From Scolanthus callimorphus (taxonomy: Eukaryota; Cnidaria; Anthozoa; Actiniaria; Edwardsiidae): 64,000 nt of DNA. A program made the translations under genes and the position numbers. This document shows, piece by piece, positions 11,091 to 22,275 of the stretch (position 1 is its first letter; the number at the start of each line of letters is the position of its first letter). Under the pieces are notes generated by a model that saw only the letters and a list, made by a program, of their open reading frames with translations, made no database searches and was not told the origin of the DNA. Where the stretch lies: positions 24,215,605-24,279,604 of the forward strand of contig CM066912.1 in NCBI GenBank assembly GCA_033964015.1, read 5' to 3'.

Positions 11091-12530
11091 AACTCGAACT
11101 GTAGCTAATTCTGTAAGCATTTTTTTTTATTACATTTTTAGACTAAATGAGGCTAAAAGAAAATCCATCTAGTTCGAAGCTAGTCCTACAACGGGGAAAA
11201 AGGAACGCCCTGGAAATCTTTTATTCTATTTTAGGTTCCTCGCTGTTTTGATATCTAGAAGCGAAATACATCAAGTGAAGTACTTGCCTTGAAATTCCTC
11301 TTTGTTATTATAGGTTCTTTGTTATTGCCAGTGTTTTGGCAAATCGTTTTGTTTCTTCTTCAAGTAGTATATATTATTAGTGAGCAAGGGAACTGGAATT
11401 TAAAATTATCACGCTCCCTGCTCTTCGCTTTCTTTTTTCTTACAAAATAATTTCTGCTATTTTAGAACTCTGTCTTCGATTCTCAGTATAAAAGATTGCC
11501 CACCAAATAATGAATTTCGCTGTATCCAATTTCAAATAATAAAGCTTGTCAGGCCGGGTTAATGTAGCTCTTGGACAGGAAATTATATGAAATTTTGCCG
11601 TAGAGATCTGGCGATGTCGTTCGCTCGATTGCGAACGACACTTTTTGGTTTGATTGACACTTTTTTCAAGGTTCTCACAACAAACAATTAAAATTTACAT
11701 TGCACTGAACTTTTCAAGAGACAGATTATTTCATCCTCGACCTACACATTGCTGTGAAAATTTCCCCTTATTTTTCATGGAAATAATGTGCCGCTAGTTT
11801 AACAGAATCAGTTGTTACGATTGCCTCATAGATAAAAAAAGCCTCCAATGAAAGCAATAATTGCTTTAATTGAAGAATTTCCATTTATATGCATACATCA
11901 TAGACTCTGCCCTAAAATCTTGAACCTTTAGTAAATATAACTCATAATTACATTGAATTGAATGACAGTTTCTTTCTTTTTACTTGGGAAAAGTCCAGCG
12001 AATTTTAGAGTTATGAAAAAGAGGTGTTTCAACAGCTGCGACTTTCATTTTGCTTCTTTTTCAATTTCGGGCGATCCTTTAAAACTGGGTATTTCTCATG
12101 GGCGGATTTAGGGAGCCTCCCTTTTTCAAGAGATTTTCAAATACACTTACTGATTTGCCAATCAATTTTCGATGTTTTATGTCCGGTCCCCCTTTCGGAA
12201 GTTCCTGTATCTGCCTTTGTTTTTAGGGCTTAAAATACTTTTTCCCCTGGGGAAAAAGATTCCAATATGTTTTTTAAGTAATAGATCAAAAATTGAGAAT
12301 AGAAATAGAGCAAAACTGAGAGAGCCTCAATTGATGGATCGGTGAATTAGGATGTAATAATAACTAATAGTCTTTATTTTACTCATAAAAAATATACAAG
12401 TAATTACAAATAATGAAAGATAGGGCGCTAAAATGTTTTACAGTGAATAGTTATGTATTTAAATATTACTCTATTGTAGGTAAACTCCCTGATCAATATA
12501 ATCTTCAGGCCTCGATGCATTCTACCCGAC
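11091..12530. other. AT-rich intergenic DNA, nothing recognised
   Basis: No coding region, repeat end or RNA gene that I can support. Confidence 0.4.
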
Positions 12531-12714
12531 TTTAGTAGAAACCCACTTGCATACTATCACGAATCCTGCAATCTGATTGGCTCCACTACTCACTATCTAT
12601 CACGTAATAGATAGTGAGTAGCGAAAACGTTAGCGCAAAACTTTCTAAAACCAAGAAAACAGATACGTTTTAGCAACAACTCGGAAGGTAGCATGCTAGT
12701 GGGTTTCTACTAAA
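12531..12714. mobile_element. MITE family H with nested hairpin
   Basis: The left end TTTAGTAGAAACCCACTTGC and the right end, which is its complement with few mismatches, bound about 184 bp. Inside, CTACTCACTATCTAT (arms of 15 bp, 6-bp loop) forms a perfect hairpin, next to a CTGATTGGCT motif. Confidence 0.75.
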
Positions 12715-12900
12715 ACAATTAAACTACTCGTTCTCGTTTTCTATGAGCCAAATAGTCAACTCGTTAACTATCTATTGACTCATAAAAAACTCGAACACTA
12801 ATCTAATTCTTAAATATTGCAGTCGATTGGCTTTCTGTCGCGACGAAAATCCAGTTGACTGCACAAGACGAACAACGCAAACGCCTGATTGGCTTACATT

Positions 12901-13260
12901 AGCCGAATTCACACTTAGAGACGAGTTTTCCGTCTGAGACGAGTTTCTCGTCTTGAATGTGGTTCCCTGTTCTTCTGTGATCACGCGAAAAAAAACTTTT
13001 TTTAAGGAGAAAGTTTGGCGATATAAGCCGACTAGTTTCCGACTAGAATTCACATAAGACAGGAATTTTTTTCTGAGAGAAATTCTCGTCTTGAATGTGG
13101 CTCCCTGTTCTTCTGTGATCACGCGAAAAAAAACTTTTTTTAAGGAAAAAGTTTGGCGAAAAAAAGCCGACTAGTTTCCGACTAGAATTCACATAAGACA
13201 GGAATTTTTCTGAGAGAAACTCGTCTCAGACGAGAAACTAGTCTCTAGTGTGAATTCGGC
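12901..13260. mobile_element. MITE family I with internal 138-bp tandem duplication
   Basis: Ends AGCCGAATTCACACT and its complement; inverted arms extend about 45 bp through alternating GAGACGAG/CTCGTCT blocks. An interior unit starting TCTTGAATGTGG occurs at 12951 and again at 13089, so one 138-bp unit is duplicated. Units differ at few bases. Confidence 0.8.
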
Positions 13261-13494
13261 TGTTGTTTGACTGGTGAAACAGAAAAAGCCAAAATCAAAC
13301 TGCGTTTTGAAAGTTCACAGCTTGAAACAACAATACAAGTGTCCCCAGATTATTTTCCTCGTAGCTTTCACACCGTTTCAGGAGATTCTATATTGTACAA
13401 ACAATATTCAGTAAATACTGCTAGGTATTCAGTTTCAAGAACTAATATTTAAATGAACGAGAACAATTTAAATCGATAAAAAATGCAATCTGAA

Positions 13495-13650
13495 TACAGT
13501 AAAAACCCGCATATAAGAACCTTGATTTTAAGAACCTGTTAGGCTAGAATTATCCATGTGAACCCAATGTTTCCTTGTATTTTCAAATCAAATAAGAACC
13601 TGTATTTTAGGCTAAAATTCTAGGTTCTTATATGCGGGGTTTTTAATGTA
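13495..13650. mobile_element. MITE family J, 156 bp
   Basis: Begins TACAGTAAAAACCCGCATAT and ends with the complement (one base different). Half-ends of the same family occur at 24179-24195 (TACAGTAAAAACCCGCC) and 48809-48837 (complement). Confidence 0.85.
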
Positions 13651-14686
13651 TATGTAGAACATATTGATAAAAGCTATTTGTAGTACATTTACCACCGCGA
13701 AGCGAAAAGGAACCTTGTACAGTTTTTTTTTTAATTTTATGTATCTTATCGTTGATCATACTATTTGTCCAAATTTCGCGCGTTAATGTGGCCGATTTAG
13801 CACTTAAAAGTTATAAGGGATTATATGGAAATCCAGAACCCTGTTTTGCATTTTTCTCAAAAATATTAAATACTATATAAGGTATATTTTCGCTCTTTTG
13901 TAAGACGGCTATCAACTTGAGTACCTACCTTAACTTGTGCTGAAGTGTGAAGATTAATTTATGTGCCAATTCAGTCAAAAAAGTTGCTACCCCGGATAGA
14001 ATCAATTATAAGATTTCATAAAAGAAATGTTTCTAGATTTTTGGGGATATATTCTTCGCTTTCAAACTTTCAGACACTTACTTTAATCGACTTAGCCAAA
14101 ATGGTTTGCGCTCCTCGCTAAATGACAATATTTTACGATGTTTTCACAAACTGACAACTTTTGCAAGTCAATTCTAATATGTTTGACAAGCGAGCTATGC
14201 CAGAGGAAGCGGTTCTCTCTCATATTTTCTTCGCCTGTCGATAGCTAGGGCATTTGCTGTTATCAGATAAGCAAAATTCAACAATTGAGGATTAATGTAC
14301 AGCCATCAGTGATTTTTTGTGTGGGAAATTAGGCTTTTTATAATCTTATCGAAATATATTTAAGCCATGGGTCATTTTCAGTAATTATTTGAAAGTTTAC
14401 GCTGGCTCATTATTTCGCATTATTCACTAAGCTTTTGTCACTTCTATTAAATCCTCTCAAATAGCACATTTTGTGTCCTCTGGTTCGAGGCGGCAATTTA
14501 AGCTCTGCGCTTGTTGTTTCCGAATTTCCGGGCCTTTAGGCAGGAGAGGAAACTAAAAAGGATTTGCTTTCCGCCCTAGGTAACAAAGTCAATGATCTTT
14601 CTCGTGCCTGTATTACCACAACTTTTTTTGTGCAAATACCTCTTTGATATTATACTGTTTTTTTCGATTCTCAGTAGGGCACTTAT

Positions 14687-14695
<9 letters not shown>
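13651..14695. other. AT-rich intergenic DNA, nothing recognised
   Basis: No gene or repeat end that I can support. Confidence 0.4.
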
Positions 14696-14722
<27 letters not shown>

Positions 14723-14723
14723 C

Positions 14724-14754
<31 letters not shown>

Positions 14755-14985
14755 ATTGACTCAGAGGCCATGAGGGCGAGAGGAATAATTGTTTTAGTTA
14801 AATCACACTAGTAGGTCAAAGAAATTGCCAAAGAAATGTTTTTGTTCTGGTCATTTGCCATTTTCTGGCTTTCAAATCCAACACTTTTCGCTACTAGTAG
14901 GCTATAACTTATAGCCTACTAGTAGCTCAACCAATCAGAACGCAGCATTGATAATAGACCACTAGTGTGATTTGACTAGATAGAT
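14696..14985. mobile_element. Compound foldback element
   Basis: Three nested palindromic parts: CAATTATTCCTCGAGCCC (14696) pairs with GGGCGAGAGGAATAATTG (ending 14791). AAATCACACTAGT (about 14804) pairs with ACTAGTGTGATTT (about 14970). A perfect small palindrome, TACTAGTAGGCTATAA and complement, lies near 14893-14926. It also carries AACCAATCAG, a CCAAT-type motif. Confidence 0.75.
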
Positions 14986-14995
14986 TTAGGCACTT

Positions 14996-15725
14996 GCTAA
15001 AAGCGGAGCTCCCAGTTAGGGGTGTCATCTATGACGTCTCTATGATGCACACATAGAATTAAGACCACACCTCGTTGAGTTCCTCTGGTGACCAAGACAA
15101 TTCTATCCAAGTTTGGTTTGTCTTAGAGCCTTCCCTTCACGAGATTTGAATTTTTTGAGCATGGATGACATCATCGATGACGTCACATCACGTGACCACT
15201 TTATTTCGCTCATCTGGTGACCTAGACTACACTACCCAAGTTTGGTTGTTTTAGAGTCTTCCCTTCACGAGATATTATTTTTTCAAGCATTGATGACGTC
15301 ATCGATGACGTCACGTCACGTCACGTGACCATGTTACAGCACCCCCTTGTAGCATAGACAAAATACCCCAAATATGGTTGTCTTAGCATGTTCCCTTGAG
15401 GAGGAACAATTTTTTCTTTGTATGCTGACAGGGATCCCATGTGTACACGGACGGACGGACGGCGGCGTACGCTATAGGTTTTTATACAGAAAAAAAGAAA
15501 ACAAATTATATCTCGCGAAAGGAACCATCTGTGGCAACCAAACTTTGACACAATTATCTATGGGGTAATGGCTTTGCAACGCACTAAACAGTTGGGCATA
15601 GCGCTATTGATGAAATGAAAAAAATGAATTTAATTACCCGTGACGTTTCAAAATCAACTCGATGGTATACGTTTTTCCCTTAGGTATGGTGCTCCTTCGG
15701 CCCGCGCTGGAGCTCCGCTAAAAAA
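14996..15725. mobile_element. Family L element with three ~130-bp tandem units
   Basis: GCTAAAAGCGGAGCTCC at the left and GGAGCTCCGCTAAAA at the right are inverted. Inside, a unit of roughly 130 bp recurs three times, recognisable by GGTGACC(A/T)AGAC at 15089 and 15217, a diverged third near 15349, and by TTCCCTTCACGAGAT. Junctions between units carry TGACGTCA and CACGTG palindromes. Related shorter elements lie at 39857 and 52987. Confidence 0.7.
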
Positions 15726-17269
15726 CATTGAAGTGTCAGATTCGGCAAAAATTTAAGAACATTCTAAGAGCAAAGCTCTGAAACCAGCAAAATATCTTCA
15801 TGTATTTTTCGGTTTCAGGGCAATTAAATATCCATTTGGGCAAAGTTCATTTTAAATGCAGTGCACTGTACTTGACTTGAGAAAAGCTTTCACTACCTTC
15901 GCACCAGTTCTGTGTAATTCACTTGGCTCTATTGGCTGTCTTGGGGCGTGTTATTTTTAAAGAACATGCGAGGCTCAAATTACCCTTCGAGCAGATCTTT
16001 CTTCCTGTCAATCTTTTAGCATTCTTTTAGCAACCTTTTAGCTTTGAGCAATCTTTTAGCATTAGACTATGATTAGACGAAGTTTTAGATAAACAAAGAA
16101 CGTGCGACAACCAAACCGCGAAGGCTAGCAACAAGAGAGCGGAATACCAGAGGAAAGCCTCTGCTAGCAACATAGGCTCAAATTCCAGAGCGTTTAAGAC
16201 CATTTGGATTTTTTCTCAGCCTAAAACAAACGTTCTTATTAAAAAAAAACTTGTGTGCAAGAATCTTAGGTGGGTGCAAAAGGTTTTTGTTCTCGACTAA
16301 TGTCAATCTGATCAGAACTCAGGATGCGAAGAGCTGCAGTTCTTTGCTAATTGAGCTAAAAACCCGATTAATATCATTTAGTCGGTTTTAACTCAGTTTC
16401 TATTTCATAAGAGGCAAAATACTCGAGTGCTAAACGTGATTTTAACCGACGCACCTCAGGCAAAATTCGGGCGTAAATCGATTTCCCTTTTAATGTGCAG
16501 GGCCGTAGGCAGGAGTTATTAATGGGACCATTCGTAAGATATTTTCTCGCAGGCTTGTAACATGGTCTAAATATTTGCCACTCAGACCCCTTGTTTTTGG
16601 CAGTAATTTTGATCCCTGAGCCCGCTTCTCGGAGCCCTGATCCCCCAGTGGGGCTTCTGAGGTATGTAGGGTATCGTTTTTCGCTTGTTTGGTCTGTGAT
16701 AGGGTATGTATTTCAGTATGGCTACCCTACAAACAAATTTTGATAAAAGTTGTGCCGCATTTATTGATAAAGTTTATTTTAAAACCTTTACACGATTAAT
16801 AAAATTTCGCTTTGATCGCGACCAACAGTGGTGGCTAACATATCAAGAAAGTGCTGTCGTTTTTATGGCAAATCCGCGCGGGTTGCCTGTGGTATTCAAA
16901 ACGTGACTCAGGCCCCTCGGCGGGGGGTAAAAACAAAATGGCGGCCAAGAGAAGGATGTTTCTCGAGTATCTGCAAGCTTTGGTAAATTTTCCTGCCTTT
17001 TTCGCTAAGATATGAGGAAATGTACTTACAGACCTTCCAAATAAGGTAAGGGGGAATTTCCTAATAAGGAAGTTTTGCAACGTCGGCAAAACGACAGCTT
17101 TTGGCGAAATTTTCTTGATATGCTTTCGGTCTGCGGTAGGGTATAAAATATTAACTGTAGGTCTATGGTAGGGAATAAAAGCGAGGATTTTTGGCCTCTG
17201 ATAGGGTCAGGTTTAGGAGACCCCGGCGGCACAACCCTACCCCAAATTCAGTGGAATACCAACCTCCCC

Positions 17270-17270
<1 letters not shown>
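15726..17270. other. Intergenic DNA with dispersed TAGGGTA phrases
   Basis: From about 16690 to 17215 the phrase GTCTG-T/C-G-A/G-TAGGGTA and close variants recur at least four times, suggesting an old repeat that ends in the poly(C) tract. A YY1-like CAAAATGGCGGC sits at 16934-16945. No gene is seen. Confidence 0.4.

Positions 17271-17319
<49 letters not shown>
17271..17319. repeat. Poly(C) tract of 49 bases
   Basis: Forty-nine uninterrupted C residues, followed by ACCCCCACCCGGGACC. The glycine run in the minus-strand reading frame is only a translation of this tract. The length is likely to vary between reads or alleles. Confidence 0.95.
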
Positions 17320-17533
17320 ACCCCCACCCGGGACCTGATCCAGGCCATGCGTCGATAATCACGTTAGTGCTGTATTTACACATTTTGACACGGCCCTTTT
17401 AAACGAGTTCCCACTTTTCTTCTCAAGGCAATGATCACTGAGGACGTTTTTACTTCCTTCCTATTAAGAAATCTAACATTTCAGTTTCTTTCCCTCGATC
17501 TTGAAAGTCTCACTGCCACGTGGTCTTCTGTGT

Positions 17534-18232
17534 GTGCGTTCACAGAGCGCGCGTGTAGTTTCTCGACATATTTTTGCTGCAAGTTGATCGACTAGATCCA
17601 TGTGGGACACGTTACACCCTGTAATAAAATAATCTAGTAGTTCAAACAAGGACTACATAGTCATACGTCACCAATAATCATAAAGATATTTATTTCATTT
17701 TACTGAAATAATTGTAAATAAATTACTATACACAGTTATATACACCATCAAATGTAATATAATTACCATGCAGAGGCTTAAATCAATGATTGTAAAAATA
17801 AATATAATAACTTAACAATAAGAGCGGTTTTCACATGACTGTCGTGAAAACAATTGCAATTGAGCAATCCCTAGCCAATCAGAATCGAGAGAAATCACGA
17901 CTTGCTCCTAAATGGCTTTTTTCTTAGCCAATTGCAAGCCGAACCAATTACTAAGTAATTACACACTTGTATTTACTACAGAATTTGATTGGCTGAGAAA
18001 AACGAGTAGCCAATGAGAACGCAAAGCAATCGCAATTACATAGCAAGTCTTGCGGTCATGTGAAATCCGCTCTATACATACACCATCAAATGTAATATGA
18101 TTATCAGGCAGAGCCTTAAATCAATGATTGTAAAAGCCATTGTCTGTTATCTGAATTGCCAATGTGTCTTTACGAGGAAAGTTTCTGATTGGCTGAATTT
18201 TCCCGCCTAAATTCCCGCCATTTTTTACGCTT
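17534..18232. repeat. Segmental duplication, left part of unit 1
   Basis: Alignable by eye with 25683-26116 in the same orientation. Shared stretches include TTTCTCGACATATTT, ATCAAATGTAATATAATTAC and TTTCTGATTGGCTGAATTTT. It lies downstream of the receptor at 21083, as its partner lies downstream of the receptor at 26713. It is interrupted by the family C element at 17821-18074. Confidence 0.8.
17821..18074. mobile_element. MITE family C, copy 1
   Basis: AGAGCGGTTTTCACATGACT at the left; the right end reads as AGAGCGGATTTCACATGACC on the complement. About 254 bp. It contains AGCCAATCAG and GATTGGCT motifs. It is absent from the matching position of the duplicate segment near 25.9 kb, and a second copy in inverse orientation is at 37005-37320. 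Confidence 0.85.
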
Positions 18233-18262
18233 GTGCGTGTTCCACAGGAAGAGAACTGGTGG

Positions 18263-18575
18263 GCAGAGCAGAAACGACCAAACAGAGCAGAAACGACCAA
18301 AAATGAAAAGTCTATATTGGGCCTTATTTCAAAAGAAATTTGAAGAATACGAATTTTAGATATGATTGAACAAAGATTGATTAATTCCTGATCAAAGTAC
18401 TAATTCTCCCATAAAATAGAGCAGAAACCAAACCATTAGATAAAAGTCATTTTTGATATTTTGTTTGTCATCATATAAATATAAAGGAGTCTGTGCAAAA
18501 AAATCAAACTTATTTGAGTTAACCTGACCTTACTATTTGAAATTTAGTGATTTAAGCAGGTCATTTCCGCTCTTT
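18263..18575. mobile_element. MITE family B, copy 1
   Basis: About 313 bp matching 36498-36879 over most of its length (for instance GAATTTTAGATATGAT, TTCCTGATCAAAGTA and GTCATTTTTGATATTTTGTT). The left terminal repeat (CAGAGCAGAAACGACC) is present twice in tandem; the right end is GTCATTTCCGCTCT. Confidence 0.8.
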
Positions 18576-18873
18576 CCTGGATGGCAAGTTTCGAGGTATT
18601 TTAGTAACTAAACGGCGTTTTTCGGCAGAAAGTGGCGGATTCTTTCTGGTATGCGATAAACATATGAACGCTGCGTTCTACGAGTGTCTAACGTCGCTGT
18701 GTCTGAATACATAAGCTCAAGTTTTCGTAGATAAGTAGTCCTTGTAACCAAAGACAACGTTTCATTTTTTTATGAAATTTGGAGGATGTGGTCTTTGAAT
18801 ATTAGGGCCTAAAATTAGGGGGAGGCGATATTTTGATCAGCACAAAAATAAACATTTTCTTGAACATTTTTTA

Positions 18874-20882
18874 CTGTGCGACTACGTCAACCGGGCCATC
18901 CCGTAAAAAAGTTTGTCATTCAGAGATTCAAACCATTTTAAGTTAGAGTTAATTACCGAGATTCGAGGCAATAACCCCAATACATCCCAAGGGCCGTAGG
19001 CCCGAGGGATGTATTGGGGTTATTGCCGAGAATCGAGGTAATTAACGGACTTAGTTTACAGTTGACAAGGTTTTCAGAAAACAGGGACAAATGAAATGCA
19101 TTCTTCTCATTGAATTTAACAGTTTTGAAAAGGAGTACAGTTTACAATTGAAAAAGATAGCGGATTCCAATAGGAACTATTGTTAGTTATTTAGCTGCTT
19201 TCATAGAAGTGGGTTCCCCAGAGAAACTCATTGCAATTAATTTTTACCATGCACAATAAAGTTGTGATGCTGAAGAAAATGAATGACAACATTTATTCAA
19301 CTATGATTGACAAAGGTTTCCAAACACGAATTACGTCTTTTGTTTTCGTACAACAGCCAGTCCAATCAATCAAGCGGCCTTTTGTAAAAGCGCAACTCAT
19401 TAAAGCGCTGTTATTTTGGTCGGTACGTAGCTGCGTAAAGCTCCTCTCTGGTTGGATAATACAACAATACCCTACCTCAACACAAAGAACGAGGATAATA
19501 GACTACAGACAAAAGAACTCCTTTGTAGAACGAAAATAATAGAGACAAAAGCAACTACGTCCTTACTGGTTATTTTCATTTGTACCACGCCCTGACAGCT
19601 TACAGCTTCTACAGCTCAATTTGCATAACGTTCTGTCTAGCAAAACGGATGGAACTGATTCAAGATGGAGAAACTGAAGGCAAGTTTCAGGTATTTTGCG
19701 CTCGTTGGTTGCTCTCTACGATTAGATATGAAATAACTTGGGCATGATTTTATCTGTATTTTCAGGTTTACGTCTTAAACACACTCTATGGGCAATGAGA
19801 CCAAGCAAGTAGACTGGACAAACGCTTCTCAATATGGTTCAAGTAAAGGCGTTCTCGGAAATCGTGTTTTGTGGCGTTCAACGGGATTCGCATAAAGGAT
19901 AATCAGAAGCAAATATTGGTTATAGACAGACAGTCAGCATAGATGCATAAACTGAGATTATTGGATGTTTTTTTTCTCGGGGTAAGTGTATGGATTTGAA
20001 TTCACTAGTTAAATGTTTGGGTTGATAATTGAATTAGTCATTGTGAAAGGGGCAACTGTCATGGTCTATCATGGATTTGGTCTAACTTGGGGTCATTTTA
20101 AGTAGCTTAAATGCAGTCAAACTCCCTACAAATCAACAAAATAATGGTCTGCGTTTTATACCTAACCTTTCAGCTGCTAGATCAATACAAATTTGGAGTA
20201 TTTTCGTGTATAATCGAGCGGATGGAATTGGATTGCTAATTGGCATTTTTGATTTTCGAACAGGCTGAACAAGTTTCTTTTTCTTTTTAAGACTAATTTG
20301 AAACAGAATATAGGTTCGGAGTTGTTTCTGTAGAACACTTGTCTTATTTTAAAATATTTTGATGAAACAAACGTGACAGTGCCCCTTGAAGTCTTGGTAA
20401 AAATGGCTTATTGTGTGGTTCCAGAAATTATCCATAGGAAGGATAATAGGAAAGGATATATTTTCTAGATATTTACCTATTAATCCATAATGAGCCATAT
20501 ACTTACCTATTAATCCATAATGAGCAATATATTTACCTAGAAATTCAATTCAATTCTATTGATCAACCCCAACCTTTCCCTGGAGAATTCAAATCCCTCC
20601 CCGACTTTTAGTTTGTTGAGAGCCATTATCCGAGTTAATTCCCTACGAATAACAATGGAAACCGCGTCAACTGTAAACTAAGGAAATTTAATACCTGTAA
20701 TACGTTTGGCAATGAGTAATTAAGTGTTTTGAAGTTATTTCTGCTCATAACTTTAACAATTTTCGGAGAAAAGCGAACATTTTGATGTCTGAGATCTCAA
20801 GAAAGTCACGATCCTTTGTTCTGTACTCGCTTTCTGATTGGCTAACTTCTTACAAAATGGCCCGGTTGACGTAGTCGCACAG
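18874..20882. mobile_element. 2.0-kb inverted-repeat element flanked by TA
   Basis: A perfect 26-bp terminal inverted repeat, beginning CTGTGCGACTACGTCAACCG (18874-18899, complement 20857-20882), with TA outside both ends, as for Tc1/mariner-type insertion. A second perfect inverted pair of 17 bp (CTTAGTTTACAGTTGAC, 19050-19066 and complement 20666-20682) lies inside. No transposase is recognisable; the longest interior frame (19231-19539, 102 residues) matches nothing I know. It sits in receptor unit 1 and has no counterpart in unit 2. Confidence 0.8.
18954..19046. repeat. Foldback with ~40-bp arms inside the 2.0-kb element
   Basis: GTTAATTACCGAG...CCAATACATCCC is followed after a 17-bp loop by its complement ending GGTAATTAAC. 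The arms are nearly perfect. Confidence 0.85.
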
Positions 20883-21082
20883 TAATTAGGTTTGTGAAAA
20901 TGTAGTCAATTGTACAAGTGGAGGCAACACATGTTTTTCACAGAAAAGTCTGAGAAATAACTGCAGCCGAATAACAAACAGACTACAAAGTGTCATTTCC
21001 GCTCTGGCAGTGATGGCAGGTGTTATGTGTCAAGTGACGAGTGCGATCTCCTCCAAAACACCTCGCCGTATTTTACCTTATT

Positions 21083-22081
21083 TCATGTGAGACTGAGTAT
21101 GCTGGCAGAAGTAGTATTCTCCCTGTCATATTGTTCTTTGTCACATGACATTGAATGGGCCAATCGCACAAGCTCTCCTCTGATGTCCTTCTTGAGAAGT
21201 GCATAAACGATCGGGTTGATGCACCCGCACAAGTGCAAAAATGTCTGTGCGGTCCGAATCTCGGTCATCGTGATTTGACGAATATGAAACACAGCACTAA
21301 TTGCGTTATAAGCAGGGTAGACCCAACAGGTTGCGAACAGGATAATCACAGCTCCAATGACCGCTACAGAGCCTTCCCGGTTGCGTCTCTCGCAGCGCTC
21401 TTTTCGAGTAACTATTACTTCAGCATTATTAGCGTTGCTGTCGTTGAATCGTAGCTGGTTCTGGGTTTGGCTCGTCTGTCTTGAAATCCTCCTCGCAATA
21501 ACAAATATCCTGACATAGACTAATAGCATGAGTACAATAGGTAGTACAACAAATACTAGTATTTGTATAGGGTCGAAGATCTGATTCGCGAGATCTCGAA
21601 CATCCGGCTCGAAGGACCATGTTAGCGGCAACAACGCGATTGTAAACGGTACTGCCCACACCACGCATAAAATCCCCGCTACAGCATTCTTAGTCATGTA
21701 CAGAAAGTACTTTAGTGGAATCACTATTGAGATGTACCGATCTACTGTCATGGCGCATATGTTTGCAACAGAGGCGAAGAGAAAAATATTGAATAAGGCG
21801 TGGGGAATTAGACGGTTGCAGTTCGTGCTTTGCTTGCAAGCAAAGTTACCGGGAATAACCAGGATTCCTGTGGAAATGTCGGCGATTGCTAGGGAGAAGA
21901 TGAAGTAGTTGTTTGTGATGTGGAGTCCACGGCGTGTGATGATCAAGTATAGAACTAATCCATTGCCGATTATTATTACGACGGCTATCAGCCATGTGAC
22001 TATGGTGTACCACAAGGGTTCATCTTGGGGGCTTAGAGGTGGCGGCAACGCTGTAGTGTTGAGGGTAGTACTGTTGTTCAT
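21083..22081 (-). CDS. Class A G protein-coupled receptor, intact (paralogue 2)
   Basis: Intact 332-residue seven-transmembrane receptor in one uninterrupted coding exon. Visible: N-terminal NST/NTT glycosylation sites (2-10), TM1 GN (39-40), Asp2.50 (68), DRY (114-116), Pro5.50 (181), CWVYP in TM6 (252-256) and NPIVY in TM7 (289-293), followed by a basic helix-8 region. ECL2 has no cysteine, position 3.32 is Phe, and the only nearby TM3 cysteine (88) is displaced, so the usual TM3-ECL2 disulfide and the amine-binding Asp are absent. This recalls the MECA group (melanocortin, lipid, cannabinoid, adenosine receptors), though assignment needs phylogeny. A splice acceptor (CACTTTTTCAG then GTAACGCAAGG) ends about 27 bp before the ATG, implying an upstream 5' UTR exon. 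It is very close to paralogue 3 at 26713. Expected in the plasma membrane; ligand and G protein unknown. Confidence 0.9.
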   Translation of the reverse strand: MNNSTTLNTTALPPPLSPQDEPLWYTIVTWLIAVVIIIGNGLVLYLIITRRGLHITNNYFIFSLAIADISTGILVIPGNFACKQSTNCNRLIPHALFNIFLFASVANICAMTVDRYISIVIPLKYFLYMTKNAVAGILCVVWAVPFTIALLPLTWSFEPDVRDLANQIFDPIQILVFVVLPIVLMLLVYVRIFVIARRISRQTSQTQNQLRFNDSNANNAEVIVTRKERCERRNREGSVAVIGAVIILFATCWVYPAYNAISAVFHIRQITMTEIRTAQTFLHLCGCINPIVYALLKKDIRGELVRLAHSMSCDKEQYDRENTTSASILSLT

Positions 22082-22195
22082 TGCTATGGTAATCGTTTCC
22101 TTGCGTTACCTGAAAAAGTGATAAAGATTTTAATTGGAGATGGAGTCTTTCGGATAAGACAATAGACCGAGATCTGTCTCTCAATACACTACACT

Positions 22196-22270
22196 AACAT
22201 CCGGCTCGAAGGACCATGTTAGCGGCAATAACGTGATTATAAACGGTACAGTCCACACCACGCATAGAAC
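22196..22270 (-). pseudogene. Receptor fragment f1 upstream of paralogue 2
   Basis: About 75 bp matching the receptor's own coding bases 21599-21672 (roughly residues 137-161, end of TM4 to ECL2), in the same orientation, about 115 bp upstream of the ATG. At variable positions it agrees with paralogue 3 (CGCATAGAA) rather than with paralogue 2 (CGCATAAAA). It is not part of any long open frame. Confidence 0.75.
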
Positions 22271-22275
22271 CACAC

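Noticed and set aside
12772..13122. 116-residue minus-strand frame with internal repeats
   Set aside because: It follows the tandem units of MITE family I; the repeated residues mirror the DNA repeat, and the frame crosses the element's end.
17163..17348. Glycine-rich peptide
   Set aside because: Translation of the poly(C) tract on the opposite strand.
21083..22081. Amine (octopamine, dopamine or adrenergic) receptor
   Set aside because: Position 3.32 is Phe and there is no ECL2 cysteine; only the general class A motifs are shared.
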